Of a stretch of 64,000 nucleotides of DNA, positions 18,141 through 27,303 are shown piece by piece. Numbering within the stretch: the first letter of the stretch is position 1; every line of letters begins with the position of its first letter. The position numbers and the translations under genes were made by a program. The stretch is from an uncultured Flavobacteriaceae bacterium (GTDB lineage: Bacteria; Bacteroidota; Bacteroidia; Flavobacteriales; Flavobacteriaceae), in NCBI GenBank assembly GCA_943787295.1, contig CALSLW010000002.1, positions 338,189 to 402,188 on the forward strand, written 5' to 3'. The notes under the pieces are model-generated. The model was given only the letters and a program-made list of their open reading frames with translations. It was not told the origin of the DNA and did not search any database.

Positions 18141-20801
18141 CTAATAATTGGATTTAAATTTCAAATATTGTTCTCTATAAACTTTTTTAACCCTCTCAAA
18201 AACCTTCTCTTTAAAAATCTTGTCATTCATTAATTTTTCTAGACCAGTACTCTTCATTGTAGAGGCATTATAGATGTTTTGGAGAATTTTATCTGTCTCA
18301 AGTATCATCTCGTCTGTAAAGAAAGGAGGAATACTATTGAGTATATCAGCCTCATTTTGGCTAGTATTATTAGATTTAACCCTTGGTGATATAGCCGTAT
18401 TGTCTTTTTTAGATTCGCCATTTTTTTCTTGAAGTATAATTGCTTCTAGGGTTGCCAATCTTTTTTCAATTGATCGTATTTTTATTTGTTGTGAATCCAC
18501 AAGATCTGCCATATCATTTGCATTCAATCCAATTGCCATTTTTACATAGCCATAGGTGTTTTCAAGTGAACTTGTCCAAGCCACGCCGACTATTTTTTTG
18601 TAGTCCCTAGCTTTAAGATCAGACTTAGCTACACCAATTCCTACACCGTTATTTTCTCCCGAAGGAAGTATATAGTCTCCCGGGAATACATTTCCTTTAA
18701 CTTTTACGGGTACTTGACCCAAAAAAGCTACTCTTTCATAAAATTCTTTATTTTTTTCTAGTGGCATGTTTCCTAAAACAGCTGGACTGGTTGAAATCAC
18801 TAATATTCGCTGTACATCCTCTGAAATAAATTTAGAGATTTTTCCATTATATACACCGACAATGTCACCTTCGAGAATAGTTTCATTTGAATTTAATCTT
18901 TCTAACCATTCAGCATAATCTCCTGATCCCGATTGATAGGTTACTCCAATATCTGCCTCTGCAAAAGTATTGTAGGTTATCAGATTAGCAGTCACCATTG
19001 CCAATTCTGCGGCGGCGGCGGCTATACAGCCTCCACATGGCCCAGCAGAAGCTCCTATACCAGCAACTACAATTGGAATCGCGGCTGAGACAACATTTAC
19101 TCCAGCTAAAGCAAGTTCTGCAGCATAAATTGTAGTGTCATAAATGTAGTCTCTACTCTGTTGTTTATTTTCCCAGGTCTCACCTTCTATTCTACCAACA
19201 ACCGTTCCTGAAGAATTAAAAAAGGTCATGAAATTATGATCATTATTGGGGGTTCCTGCAGTTGTTTTCACAGCGATCCCATTTGCAGATCCTTGCACTC
19301 TCAAGGGATAATTATTATAGTTTGAACTTCCACTGTCCAATCCAGCATTAATTGTTACACGATCACTAAAATCTGCTGTATTTGCAACTGCAAGAGTACC
19401 TGAAAGTGCAGTGTTATTACTTACATTTAGTGTACTATTTAGTTGGGTAGCTCCTGCAACTGTTAATAAATTCCCTAGAACTGTATTTCCTGTAGCGTTA
19501 AGTGTATTGTTTATTTGTGTCGCTCCCGCCACAGTTAGTGTATTATTTAATAAAGCACTTCCGGTGAGTTGAAGTGAACTATTCAAAGTTGCTGTACCGT
19601 CTAATACTAAGTTGCTGTTGAGATCTGTAACCCCATCTACATTTAGTGAACCCGTCAAATCAACTGGACTATTTCCTGTTACAGTTAATGAATTATTTAA
19701 AGTTGAAACACCATCTATATTTACGGTATTATTAAAATCTGTGGCTCCATCAACATTTAATATTCCTGTTAAATAAGTTGGACTTCCATTATTTACTCTA
19801 AGTGTGCTAGATAAAGTTGTGGTCCCTACTACTGCTAAATCACTTTCAATTTCGGCATCTCCTCTAACATTTATTTCTGAATTAAGATCTACATCCCCCA
19901 ATACACTCATTCCTGATTGAAAATTTGAAAAACCATAAACAGTCATGGCACTCATAAATCTTGAATTTCCACGAACAAAAAGCTTTTCATTTAAATCTGC
20001 AGGAGCATTAATTTCTACAAGAGAATTAAACGTTGATGTATCAGAAACTGTTAATGAATTTTCAAGCAAGGTATCGCCTTCAACAAATAATTCACTGTTT
20101 AATTCAGTTACACCCACAACAGATAGAGTTCCCTGTAATGCTGTTGCGCCATTAACCGTTAATGCATCTGATAAATCATTTTTGTTTGAAGCTGAATTTA
20201 AATTCAAAATCGTCCCTCCATCTACCGTTAGTAGTCCAGAAATAGCTGTATCTCCATCAATCGAAATGTTTTCTGTAAGAATCGCGTCTCCACGCACCAC
20301 CAAGCTCCCTGCCACATCTACTTGTTGTTCAAAACTCGAAGAACCTGAAATATTTAAATCCCCAGAAGCAGTAATATTTCTATGCGCAGCAAATGGAATA
20401 TACAATAAATCTTGCGTGGCTAATGGAGCAAAACTACTCCCACCAGTTAGATCTATTTTAACCTCTAAGCCCCTTCTATTTCCATTCCACTCGATTTCGT
20501 TAAAGTTACCAATTATTGGTACACCTTGTCCAATTATAAGGTTAACTAAACCATTTCCATCTGTATTAGTTAATTGGGTTTCTTGATAAATTATATTGTT
20601 GTTTACTCCAGTGATTGTAAATTCAAAAGCTACTACTGCGTTTACTAGGAGGTCGTTTTGAGAATTATACCCTGGTAACTCAATTGCTTCATTACTCAGG
20701 ATTACCGCTTGATAACTTATTCCATCGGTTTGTGCATATGCCCTTATTGATAAAACCATGAATATCGCGACTGCTATTCTATTGATGAAAAGCTTATTCA
20801 T
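18141..20801 (-). CDS. Secreted fibre-like repeat protein with C-terminal chaperone-like domain
   Basis: An 886-residue protein from the ATG at 20801, with signal peptide [23 protein letters not shown]. Residues up to about 145 form a domain opening [12 protein letters not shown], a start seen in many Bacteroidota surface proteins. Then come about 26 repeats of 12 residues with the pattern L-x-V-x-G-x-T-x-L-x-x-x, predicting a beta-solenoid or trimeric beta-helix shaft. An Ala-rich hydrophobic stretch with GPCGGC follows. The next domain ([46 protein letters not shown]) resembles the intramolecular-chaperone (Peptidase_G2-like) region of phage tail spikes. A coiled coil ([16 protein letters not shown]) and a charged tail end it. 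Function inferred: surface fibre or adhesin. Confidence 0.7.
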   Translation of the reverse strand: MNKLFINRIAVAIFMVLSIRAYAQTDGISYQAVILSNEAIELPGYNSQNDLLVNAVVAFEFTITGVNNNIIYQETQLTNTDGNGLVNLIIGQGVPIIGNFNEIEWNGNRRGLEVKIDLTGGSSFAPLATQDLLYIPFAAHRNITASGDLNISGSSSFEQQVDVAGSLVVRGDAILTENISIDGDTAISGLLTVDGGTILNLNSASNKNDLSDALTVNGATALQGTLSVVGVTELNSELFVEGDTLLENSLTVSDTSTFNSLVEINAPADLNEKLFVRGNSRFMSAMTVYGFSNFQSGMSVLGDVDLNSEINVRGDAEIESDLAVVGTTTLSSTLRVNNGSPTYLTGILNVDGATDFNNTVNIDGVSTLNNSLTVTGNSPVDLTGSLNVDGVTDLNSNLVLDGTATLNSSLQLTGSALLNNTLTVAGATQINNTLNATGNTVLGNLLTVAGATQLNSTLNVSNNTALSGTLAVANTADFSDRVTINAGLDSGSSNYNNYPLRVQGSANGIAVKTTAGTPNNDHNFMTFFNSSGTVVGRIEGETWENKQQSRDYIYDTTIYAAELALAGVNVVSAAIPIVVAGIGASAGPCGGCIAAAAAELAMVTANLITYNTFAEADIGVTYQSGSGDYAEWLERLNSNETILEGDIVGVYNGKISKFISEDVQRILVISTSPAVLGNMPLEKNKEFYERVAFLGQVPVKVKGNVFPGDYILPSGENNGVGIGVAKSDLKARDYKKIVGVAWTSSLENTYGYVKMAIGLNANDMADLVDSQQIKIRSIEKRLATLEAIILQEKNGESKKDNTAISPRVKSNNTSQNEADILNSIPPFFTDEMILETDKILQNIYNASTMKSTGLEKLMNDKIFKEKVFERVKKVYREQYLKFKSNY
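19355..20370 (-). repeat. Twelve-residue (36-bp) tandem repeats within the fibre gene
   Basis: About 26 consecutive units, mostly exactly 12 codons, for example [36 protein letters not shown] and [12 protein letters not shown]. Three or four units carry short insertions (YLTGI and VDLTGS types). The DNA copies are diverged, so this is an old array rather than a recent slippage product. Confidence 0.85.
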
Positions 20802-21543
20802 TTGTTGAAAAAAGTAAAGAAATTCCAATGTTCTTTGATTTAAGTTTTATATTCTCAATACCCTCTTCTGGATAGGGCCCAAATGCATTTTTTGCATTAG
20901 TTAAAATGGATCCATTAACCCCTAACATAATCTTCTCTGATAATTGAAAATAAAATGTAAATCCATGTTTATAAAACCAATGGTCTCCACTAAAATCGTC
21001 TTGATTAGCTAAATCAAACGTTTGTCTATTATTTTGTTGCTCTCCTGCGAGTAAAGTTGAATAACCAACTTTCGTGTTTAAATGAAGTTGTAATTTTCCT
21101 AATGAAATAAACTTCCAATTAAAACCTGTTCCTATACCTGTATAAGTAGTTTTCCAGCTATAAAAGTTGCCATTTTGTATATCTTCTGCAGTTGTGTTAA
21201 ATCTCATTAGATTAAGGCCAGAGCGCAGATAGAAGTTTCTAAATAATTTAATATTGTAATTAAAATCAATAAAGTTCGCCTGTCCACTTATAAAGTCAAA
21301 GGGAGAAAACCCCATTGAATTAACATAGTCAAATGTGGTTATTGAATTTCCAATTTCAAGGTCAACAAATTGATCGCCTATAAGTATATCTGCACGCTGA
21401 TTTGCATTGTCTACTGTATCGAGAACAATGGTGTTTATGGGGGAGTGTGTTTTATTGTGAATGAGTACTTTAAATCTAGTATCAATATTAGCAAAGCCAA
21501 AAAAAGAATAAAAACACAACAATATTAATAGTGAATTTTTCAT
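20794..21543 (-). CDS. Outer-membrane beta-barrel protein of the fibre cassette
   Basis: A 249-residue exported protein with signal peptide MKNSLLILLCFYSFFGFA. The mature part alternates hydrophobic and polar residues in strand-length blocks (FRNFYLRSGLNLMRF, TGIGTGFNWKFISLGKLQLHLNTKVGYSTL, FYFQLSEKIMLGVNGSIL) and ends [12 protein letters not shown], suggesting an outer-membrane barrel. I do not recognise a named family. Its start overlaps the stop of the T9SS-protein gene by four bases and its end overlaps the fibre-gene start by eight, so the three genes form one operon. It may anchor or export the fibre; that is inference. Confidence 0.65.
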   Translation of the reverse strand: MKNSLLILLCFYSFFGFANIDTRFKVLIHNKTHSPINTIVLDTVDNANQRADILIGDQFVDLEIGNSITTFDYVNSMGFSPFDFISGQANFIDFNYNIKLFRNFYLRSGLNLMRFNTTAEDIQNGNFYSWKTTYTGIGTGFNWKFISLGKLQLHLNTKVGYSTLLAGEQQNNRQTFDLANQDDFSGDHWFYKHGFTFYFQLSEKIMLGVNGSILTNAKNAFGPYPEEGIENIKLKSKNIGISLLFSTNE

Positions 21544-22046
21544 GGATTTTGTTTGATTAAAACAGTACTGAACTTTTGACTATTGGTTTGTAATTGGATA
21601 AAATATTTTGATTGGCTCAAATGCTTTAGGTCGATGTTGTTATCCTCTCTCTTACTAATTGTCTTTTCGAGGATTAATCTTCCTAGGACATCAAAAATAT
21701 GAATTTCAATAGGGAGTTGCGCCTTTTGAACTTCTACACTAATAAAATTGATAAATGGATTAGGAGTAATTATAAATTGAAGTGGCTCCTTATTAATTTC
21801 AGTTGGAAGAATATCTTTTGCGCTTTTTGAAATCATAAACTCAAAACCCTGTATGATTTTTGCATTATCAATTGCACTAGTCCCTGCTGTAACCGCTTGT
21901 CCTATTGTGTGCGAGACATAGAATTGAGCATTAGCAACAGCACCACCTTGCATGGCTATTGTTGATTTTAGTTCTTGCTGAGCATAAATACCTGACAAAT
22001 TAAACGAAAGGAGTGAGATTAAGAAGAGTGTTTTTCTTCCACACAT
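21540..22046 (-). CDS. Small secreted protein with T9SS type A sorting domain
   Basis: A 168-residue protein with signal peptide MCGRKTLFLISLLSFNLSGIYA. The N-terminal portion has TIAMQGGAVANAQFYVSHTIGQAV and IIQGFEFMI, an arrangement often seen just before T9SS sorting domains in Bacteroidota. The C-terminal 80 residues are the sorting domain itself: ITPNPFINFISVEV, IHIFDVLGRLILEKTI, then a short strand with FIQLQTNSQKFSTVLIKQ. It should be exported by the type IX secretion system to the surface. It is the first gene of the three-gene cassette. Confidence 0.8.
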   Translation of the reverse strand: MCGRKTLFLISLLSFNLSGIYAQQELKSTIAMQGGAVANAQFYVSHTIGQAVTAGTSAIDNAKIIQGFEFMISKSAKDILPTEINKEPLQFIITPNPFINFISVEVQKAQLPIEIHIFDVLGRLILEKTISKREDNNIDLKHLSQSKYFIQLQTNSQKFSTVLIKQNP

Positions 22047-22189
22047 TTTATTATTAGTTTATGGCACTTTTAAATTACAACTAAAAAAATGAATGAAAAA
22101 TATTTTTTAAAAAAATCACATAAATAAATTTATAATTCAACTCTTGTTCTTTTGATGTGAGGAAAAATTCATTTTGGTTCAATCTCAAA

Positions 22190-22655
22190 CTATTTATCCA
22201 TCCAAAACTATCTTGATTAGGGAATTCTCCCTTTTCAAAAATCTTTCAATTTTTTTAAACTTTTTCTGTAGAAGCAATAGACAAGGTTAGTAAAAAACCT
22301 CCTATAAGCTTTCTTTTTTCAGTAGGGTTAAAGATGATATTTTGATAATCATCAAAAAAATGAGTGGCTTGATTTTAGAACACCGCTTGAATTATTATTT
22401 CTCTTTTTTAAGATTTTTGTTTATACTGTTCCCCTTTGGCGATATTGCCATATAGATAATGATTAGGAGAAAGACTTTTCTCTAAATTGTATGATAAGCC
22501 GTTAAGATCAACGAAGGGTACATCCACCGCCTTAACGCTTACAGGGTTTTGATTAATAAGAAAGGGCTCTCTATAATCCAATCGATTCATTACTCCTGTT
22601 CTGAGGTAGCTGTATAAAGCTTCCTTTTCCTCTTCTTAAGTTGAAAAGTTTTTAG
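22190..22655 (-). pseudogene. Trehalase remnant (B), multiply frameshifted
   Basis: The 625-base gap between the T9SS-protein gene and the next gene holds a decayed GH37 trehalase on the minus strand. In order it reads EALYSYLRTGVMNRLDY, then VPFVDLNGLSYNLEKSL with IAKGEQYKQKS and a stop (22408), then FFDDYQNIIFNPTEKRKLIGG with LTLSIAST, then GEFPNQDSFGWINSL. These follow the order of trehalase blocks ([43 protein letters not shown]), with stops, frameshifts and missing stretches between them. The N-terminal half is gone. With remnant A at 17981, the region once held two trehalase C-termini. Confidence 0.75.
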
Positions 22656-22672
22656 CGAGTTAACAATCTTCA

Positions 22673-23398
22673 CTATGGCTTTATTGACGTGGTGTTGAGC
22701 CTCGTGATTTCAAGATCTAAAAACAATACTTTGTGTAATCTAGGCAAATAAGCTCCATTAGTTGTTTTTTCCCATTTTTCCCATGAGGCCTCTAATCCTC
22801 CAATAGGAAAAATACTTACCCACATTTGAAAAGCTTTTGGCTTGTAATCTTCCTCTAAGAACCAGAGATAAGAATCCCCTGGAGTATTCCCGCCGCTGGT
22901 ATAGGTCACTAACAAAGCCTCTGAACCATCTCGTTGATTAACGAGACGGCGTTCCACGCCTTTGTCGAATAATTTATAGGGAGCAACTAACCAGAAGGTA
23001 TCATTGTTGAACTTAGCTTCGGCAGCGCGAATAAAATCATCTTTCATTTTACCGATATAAGCTAAGTTATTGACTTGAACCGAGGACTTCTTTACAGCCT
23101 TTATATTTAAATCAACAGAGATACTATCCCATACCACAGTACAACGGCCTTGTGTTTTTTGCCACTTATAACTGCGCTTTCTTCCACGGCTAGAAAAAGT
23201 CCATTCGATATAATCAAGTTCTTTATAAGCCTTGTAATCGAGAGCCATTAACATTTTTTGTGCTAAACGATCTGCTTCAACCCCTTGCTCTCCATCAGGG
23301 AGTTCTTGGTCATAATAATGATATAGACTTATAAGGGATAAACCCAAAAAAAGAAGTAAGACAAGGAGACTTTTAAGGGCAATTTTTAAATACTTCAT
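22673..23398 (-). CDS. Conserved membrane-anchored protein of unknown function
   Basis: A 241-residue protein with one N-terminal TM helix (LKSLLVLLLFLGLSLISLYHYY) that would anchor it to the inner membrane with the remainder outside the cytoplasm. The globular part has IEWTFSSRGRKRSYKW, FWLVAPYKLFDKGVERR, DSYLWFLEEDYKPKAFQMWVSIFPIGG and LPRLHKVLFLDLEI. This pattern suits a lipoprotein-carrier-like beta-rich fold, but I cannot name the family. It lies between trehalase remnant B and the TonB receptor, separated from the latter by a terminator. Confidence 0.6.
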   Translation of the reverse strand: MKYLKIALKSLLVLLLFLGLSLISLYHYYDQELPDGEQGVEADRLAQKMLMALDYKAYKELDYIEWTFSSRGRKRSYKWQKTQGRCTVVWDSISVDLNIKAVKKSSVQVNNLAYIGKMKDDFIRAAEAKFNNDTFWLVAPYKLFDKGVERRLVNQRDGSEALLVTYTSGGNTPGDSYLWFLEEDYKPKAFQMWVSIFPIGGLEASWEKWEKTTNGAYLPRLHKVLFLDLEITRLNTTSIKP

Positions 23399-23480
23399 AA
23401 AGGGATGAATTATTATTCGGTTATAATTCAGGGGTTGAAAGTATAAAAAAGCTTGAATACAAGGGTTAAATAGAGCAAAA

Positions 23481-23507
23481 AAAAGCCACCCGAATGGGTG
23501 GCTTTTT
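23481..23507. terminator. Bidirectional Rho-independent terminator
   Basis: AAAAGCCACCC - GAAT - GGGTGGCTTTTT forms a strong stem with A tract on one side and T tract on the other, 23 bases after the TonB receptor stop on the minus strand. Confidence 0.85.
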
Positions 23508-23529
23508 GAAGCAATAAAAATTTAAATTT

Positions 23530-26112
23530 TTAGAATCTATATTTCAATGCTAGGGTATAATTACGTCCCAACTGACCATGTTGTGACACTTGGCTTGAAT
23601 ATAAGAAACGTCCATTAGAAGTTGTTCCAGTATTTTGGTTAGTAACGTCTGGATAAACATCAAATGCGTTGTTCATAATACCTGTTAAACTTAAGTTAGT
23701 TGTAAAATTATAAGTTACACGCATATCAGTAACAAGCTTAGAAGATAATTCTTGGTCTAAAGAAGCATCATTCCCATCATGTGCGATAGTTACAGCACCA
23801 AAATTGGTGTTGTATAATCCAAAATCAAATTTGTTTGCAGTATAATCTAGTGTTAAAGAAACTTTAGATCGTGGACGAGAATTTGTAATTAAACTTCTTT
23901 CCTTGTGTGAAAAAATGTCAACAGAACCTAATTCAGATGGTGTATCAACACTATCAATGGTCGTTTTATTTAAGTTTCCATTGAATCCAAGGTTAAGGTT
24001 ATCTTTTCTCCAATTTAAAACAAAATCAAGACCAGTAGTATTTGTATTACCAGCATTAATCCATGCTTGAACAGCAACAACACCAGCATTAAGAAGGTCA
24101 CTCTCGAGTTGAGAACCTGCCTCGCCCTCAATTTGAGAGGTAAATAAAACGCGGTCATTTACTTTAATGTTGTAGAAATCTAAACTACCAGAAAATCCAT
24201 TTTTATTACCAAAAGTGATCCCTGCAGACATGTTTTGCGAAGTTTCATTTGTAAGGTCATTGATTCCCAATGATCTAGCAGCAGTAGAACCATTTTGAAT
24301 TGTTCCTTGTAATAATGGCTCAGACGATCCAGAAACGATAATGTACTGGGTATTGGAAATCTTTTGCTGGTGTAGCGTTGGCGCTCTAAATCCAGTCGAA
24401 ACACTTGCACGTAAAGCTGTAGTTCCACTTACTTTATAACGTGAAGCTACTTTCCAGCTAAAGTTATCTCCAGCATCAGAGTAATCTTCATAACGAGCTG
24501 CAATAGAGACTAATAATTTGTCTGTAAAATCAATATCAGCTCCAGAGTAAGCTGCGAAGTTGGTACGTGACCACTCTCCTTCTTGTTCTTCAGCTATCCC
24601 AGCGAAAGAGTCAGATCCACCGCCATAACGAGAAAAAGGATCCCCCTTGAAAGCTTCAAAAGTTTCTTCTTTATATTCTAAACCAGCAGAGAAAGATACT
24701 TTGTCACTAAATGTTTTAGTGAAGTCAGCATTTTGAATCACGTTAGAAAAAGCGTATCCACCAGGGTTAAAGCTGGTAGGACTCCATCCTTCTGTTGCTA
24801 AATAATCACGGTTTACAGATCTATTTACGGTGTAATCAATACTGTTTTTACCATGGGTTACAGATAGGTCTAAACGCCAGTCATTTCCAAGGTCTAAATC
24901 TACTCCAATTACATTAAAGTGATCTTGGATAGATCCTTCAAATGTTGGGTGATACCCCATGAAATCTTCTGGAGTTGTTGTTAAAAACCCAGCATCTGCA
25001 ACATCACGTCTCCATCCCGGGAAACGGTAGTATGCAAAAGAACGGTTCCAACGATCAGAGAAACTATGAGTGGTATAGAACTCTGAGTTTTCTCCAATAG
25101 GGTGAGAAATGTTTACTAAAACATTTTTTTGCTTTAAATCAGGACGACCTACAATCATTCCTAAAGTAGGATCATTATTCGCAAATTCTATCTCATTAGC
25201 ACGAGCTGTTGAATTGTCAAATGCACTAGTCCCAGGTGAGCCAGCACGATTCGTTAAGGCTTGATCTAAATATCCTAAGGTAAGGTTGATACGACCACCG
25301 TCTCCAAAAGGCAAGGTAGTGTTATAGTCAAGATTAAATTGGAATCCATCTCCAGCAGAAGTAACTCCTGTACCTGCATTAATGGTAGAGAAAGCAGAAT
25401 CTTTTCTTAAGATAAAGTTCATTACCCCAGCCATGGCATCAGAACCATATTGAGAAGATGCTCCATCTCGAAGTACTTCTACGCGTTCTACTGCAGCCAT
25501 AGGAATAGCAGCAAGGTTAACCCCTACTTCTCCTTTTCCTGGAGTTCTATTTAAATACGCTTGTGCTTGTTGATTAACACGTTTCCCATTGATTAAAACT
25601 AAGGTACGTGATGGACCTAAACCACGGATATCAGCAGGAGCAAATCCAGCTGTCGCATCAGAGATTGCTTGATCTTGTGCGTTAAACGATGGAATTGCAA
25701 AAGTTAAAGCTCTTTGAAGAGAAGCTTCTCCTGCATTCTGAATGTCAGACATACGAATATTGTCGATTGGCACCGCAGAATCAATAGCTGTTCTTGGTTT
25801 ATTACGGTTACCCGTTACCAATACTTCGTCTAAAGAAACTCCTTCTTGCATAACAACACTTAATTCGCTACCGTCATAAGTGACTTCTTGTGTTTCAAAT
25901 CCTACAAAAGAGATAACGAGAACGTCTCCCTGGTTAGCATCAATATTAAATGCTCCATCAAAGTCAGTTGTCGCTCCAGTGGTTGTTCCTTTAACAACTA
26001 CAGTTGCTCCAGGAAGTGGATTGTTCTCTGTGTCACTAATTGTACCACCCACTTGCGCGAAAGCAATTGATGTCACTAATAGTGCAACAAAAGAAAAAAT
26101 TGTTTTTTTCAT
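23530..26112 (-). CDS. TonB-dependent outer-membrane receptor
   Basis: An 860-residue receptor from the ATG at 26112 (signal peptide MKKTIFSFVALLVTSIAFA). The N-terminal carboxypeptidase-regulatory-like domain is GGTISDTENNPLPGATVVVKGT to about residue 95. The plug domain follows (IQNAGEASLQRAL, IRGLGPSRTLVLINGKRVN, VERVEVLRDGASSQYGSDAMAGVMNFI), then a 22-strand barrel ending LALKYRF. It lacks a SusD partner next door and resembles siderophore/metal-type receptors more than SusC proteins; the ligand is unknown. The longer frame to 26166 adds only an unlikely leader. Energised by the ExbBD complex. Confidence 0.9.
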   Translation of the reverse strand: MKKTIFSFVALLVTSIAFAQVGGTISDTENNPLPGATVVVKGTTTGATTDFDGAFNIDANQGDVLVISFVGFETQEVTYDGSELSVVMQEGVSLDEVLVTGNRNKPRTAIDSAVPIDNIRMSDIQNAGEASLQRALTFAIPSFNAQDQAISDATAGFAPADIRGLGPSRTLVLINGKRVNQQAQAYLNRTPGKGEVGVNLAAIPMAAVERVEVLRDGASSQYGSDAMAGVMNFILRKDSAFSTINAGTGVTSAGDGFQFNLDYNTTLPFGDGGRINLTLGYLDQALTNRAGSPGTSAFDNSTARANEIEFANNDPTLGMIVGRPDLKQKNVLVNISHPIGENSEFYTTHSFSDRWNRSFAYYRFPGWRRDVADAGFLTTTPEDFMGYHPTFEGSIQDHFNVIGVDLDLGNDWRLDLSVTHGKNSIDYTVNRSVNRDYLATEGWSPTSFNPGGYAFSNVIQNADFTKTFSDKVSFSAGLEYKEETFEAFKGDPFSRYGGGSDSFAGIAEEQEGEWSRTNFAAYSGADIDFTDKLLVSIAARYEDYSDAGDNFSWKVASRYKVSGTTALRASVSTGFRAPTLHQQKISNTQYIIVSGSSEPLLQGTIQNGSTAARSLGINDLTNETSQNMSAGITFGNKNGFSGSLDFYNIKVNDRVLFTSQIEGEAGSQLESDLLNAGVVAVQAWINAGNTNTTGLDFVLNWRKDNLNLGFNGNLNKTTIDSVDTPSELGSVDIFSHKERSLITNSRPRSKVSLTLDYTANKFDFGLYNTNFGAVTIAHDGNDASLDQELSSKLVTDMRVTYNFTTNLSLTGIMNNAFDVYPDVTNQNTGTTSNGRFLYSSQVSQHGQLGRNYTLALKYRF

Positions 26113-26540
26113 CCTTATAAATTTAGTTAATAAATTAAATCTCATCTTAATTAATGAGAACATCAAAACTAATTGAATGATTTAGTTAAAACAAGAAATA
26201 TTAATAAAATGTTAAAATTTGTTAAAAAACTTTGTGAAACTGCAAAAACTAGTTTTTTTCATTACTTTTTCTGCAATCGAAAAGAAAACGATAGGCTTTT
26301 GTTTAACAAATTGAACAATCGATACTAAGAAAGTTCGAACATCTTAAGTGCAACACCCTAGAAAATTAAACCCTGAAGAAAGAGTCTCTCAGAGTGTAAT
26401 TGGACATACTCATTCTTTAATGTATAATAGAGAACTTACTATAACATTAGTTTATAAGTATAAAGTAAAAAATAGTAGGGTATTAATTAAGGTGTTTTTG
26501 AAATAACTTATGAAGATCTCATTGTATTTTCTTAAATGTA
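26113..26540. other. Gene-free AT-rich stretch upstream of the TonB receptor
   Basis: About 430 bases without a credible gene. It must contain the receptor promoter, but I find no clean TAnnTTTG box. It contains several direct A/T-rich runs and nothing I can identify as an operator or RNA. Confidence 0.3.
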
Positions 26541-26942
26541 TCAAAAAAAAACATATCCAAAAAATAATGTAAAAAGAAAGTAAATTATAGTGTGAGGCAT
26601 TATTAGCTTAAGATTATTCTCAAATTTGAAAATTAATTTTATCATTGCCATTGAAGCAGTTAAGAAATGAAGTGTATTTCCTATAAGTAGAGGTTTGTTA
26701 TATATTCCACCTATTAAACTATTTTTTGACATCCAATTTATATAGCTAAAACCCAAATATAGAGCTCCTAAAATCTGTAGAATTAATATAAAAATATGAT
26801 TATCATCGTTATTTAGTAAAAGAGAGATTTCATTAGGAAAAAAAAGTCCAAATCCATTGACAGCTAAAAATATAGCGCTTATTATCATTAAAGTTTTTGT
26901 GTAATTTCTTTGAAAAGAATTCTCTTCATCATATTTCGTCAT
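26541..26942 (-). CDS. Small integral membrane protein, unknown
   Basis: A 133-residue protein with four predicted TM helices (about residues 17-36, 49-68, 81-101 and 113-132). Features are NGFGLFFPNEI, a GALYLGFSYINW segment, GGIYNKPLLIGN and FFGYVFF at the end. I recognise no named family with certainty; the helix spacing resembles small DoxX/DUF4345-like membrane proteins. It is the last gene before the left boundary of the tRNA-Ser element, so it belongs to the ancestral chromosome there. Confidence 0.55.
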   Translation of the reverse strand: MTKYDEENSFQRNYTKTLMIISAIFLAVNGFGLFFPNEISLLLNNDDNHIFILILQILGALYLGFSYINWMSKNSLIGGIYNKPLLIGNTLHFLTASMAMIKLIFKFENNLKLIMPHTIIYFLFTLFFGYVFF

Positions 26943-26988
26943 AAGCCTATTATAGTATAATTAAATTTATAAATTAAAATTCAACTTA

Positions 26989-27010
26989 GCAGAGAGGAAG
27001 GGATTCGAAC
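26989..27010 (+). repeat. Left attachment-site-like repeat (copy of tRNA-Ser 3' end)
   Basis: Twenty-two bases beginning GCAGAGAGGAAGGGATTC, identical to 32418-32439. They cover the acceptor-strand 3' half and T-loop of tRNA-Ser. The match stops exactly at 27011, where the tRNA has C and this copy T. Confidence 0.8.
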
Positions 27011-27095
27011 TTTTATCGGAAATATTGTCATATATAGGGAAATTCATTGTTGATGGGAACAATATACCAATATTTACTTATATTTACTCAATATA

Positions 27096-27118
27096 AACCA
27101 CCCACCTGACCACCCACC
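27096..27118 (+). repeat. Internal 23-bp repeat near left end of the element
   Basis: Begins AACCACCCACCTG and is itself made of two CCACCCACC units. It is repeated at 32351-32373 with a single A/G difference. Symmetric placement suggests recombinase arm-type binding sites. Confidence 0.6.
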
Positions 27119-27119
27119 G

Positions 27120-27239
27120 ATGAGATTTGCACTATCAAAACCGAAAATCAATGAAGCATGGAAAAATGCTTCAAAGAAAACACAAATGTCCAATCATTTC
27201 ACAACCTACTTCCAATACCTCAGAGAGAACGAAACTTAA
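27120..27239 (+). pseudogene. 39-codon ORF, possible integrase leftover
   Basis: Starts ATG right after the 23-bp repeat and reads MRFALSKPKINEAWKNASKK and ends YFQYLRENET. The first nine residues resemble the N-terminus of Bacteroidota tyrosine integrases (MKFxLxxPK-like), and the position just inside an attachment site is where an integrase gene would be expected. The rest does not match an integrase core, so this would be an internally deleted relic. Weak inference; it may also be a chance ORF. Confidence 0.3.
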
Positions 27240-27303
27240 ACTCAAAGTTGACACAAAATACGGGATACTAGGCCTTATTTAATAAAATTAAGCATAAGTA
27301 TAT

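Noticed and set aside
19945-20586. 213-codon plus-strand ORF opposite the fibre gene
   Set aside because: Mirror of the repeat region; composition follows the opposite strand's codon pattern and there is no start context.
18141-20801. CRISPR-like array in the fibre gene
   Set aside because: The 36-bp periodicity is protein-coding and the units are diverged; no identical direct repeats with unique spacers are present anywhere in the window.
22408-22590. Intact 60-aa minus-strand gene
   Set aside because: Its sequence is the VDLN block of a trehalase, continuing out of frame on both sides, so it is part of a pseudogene.
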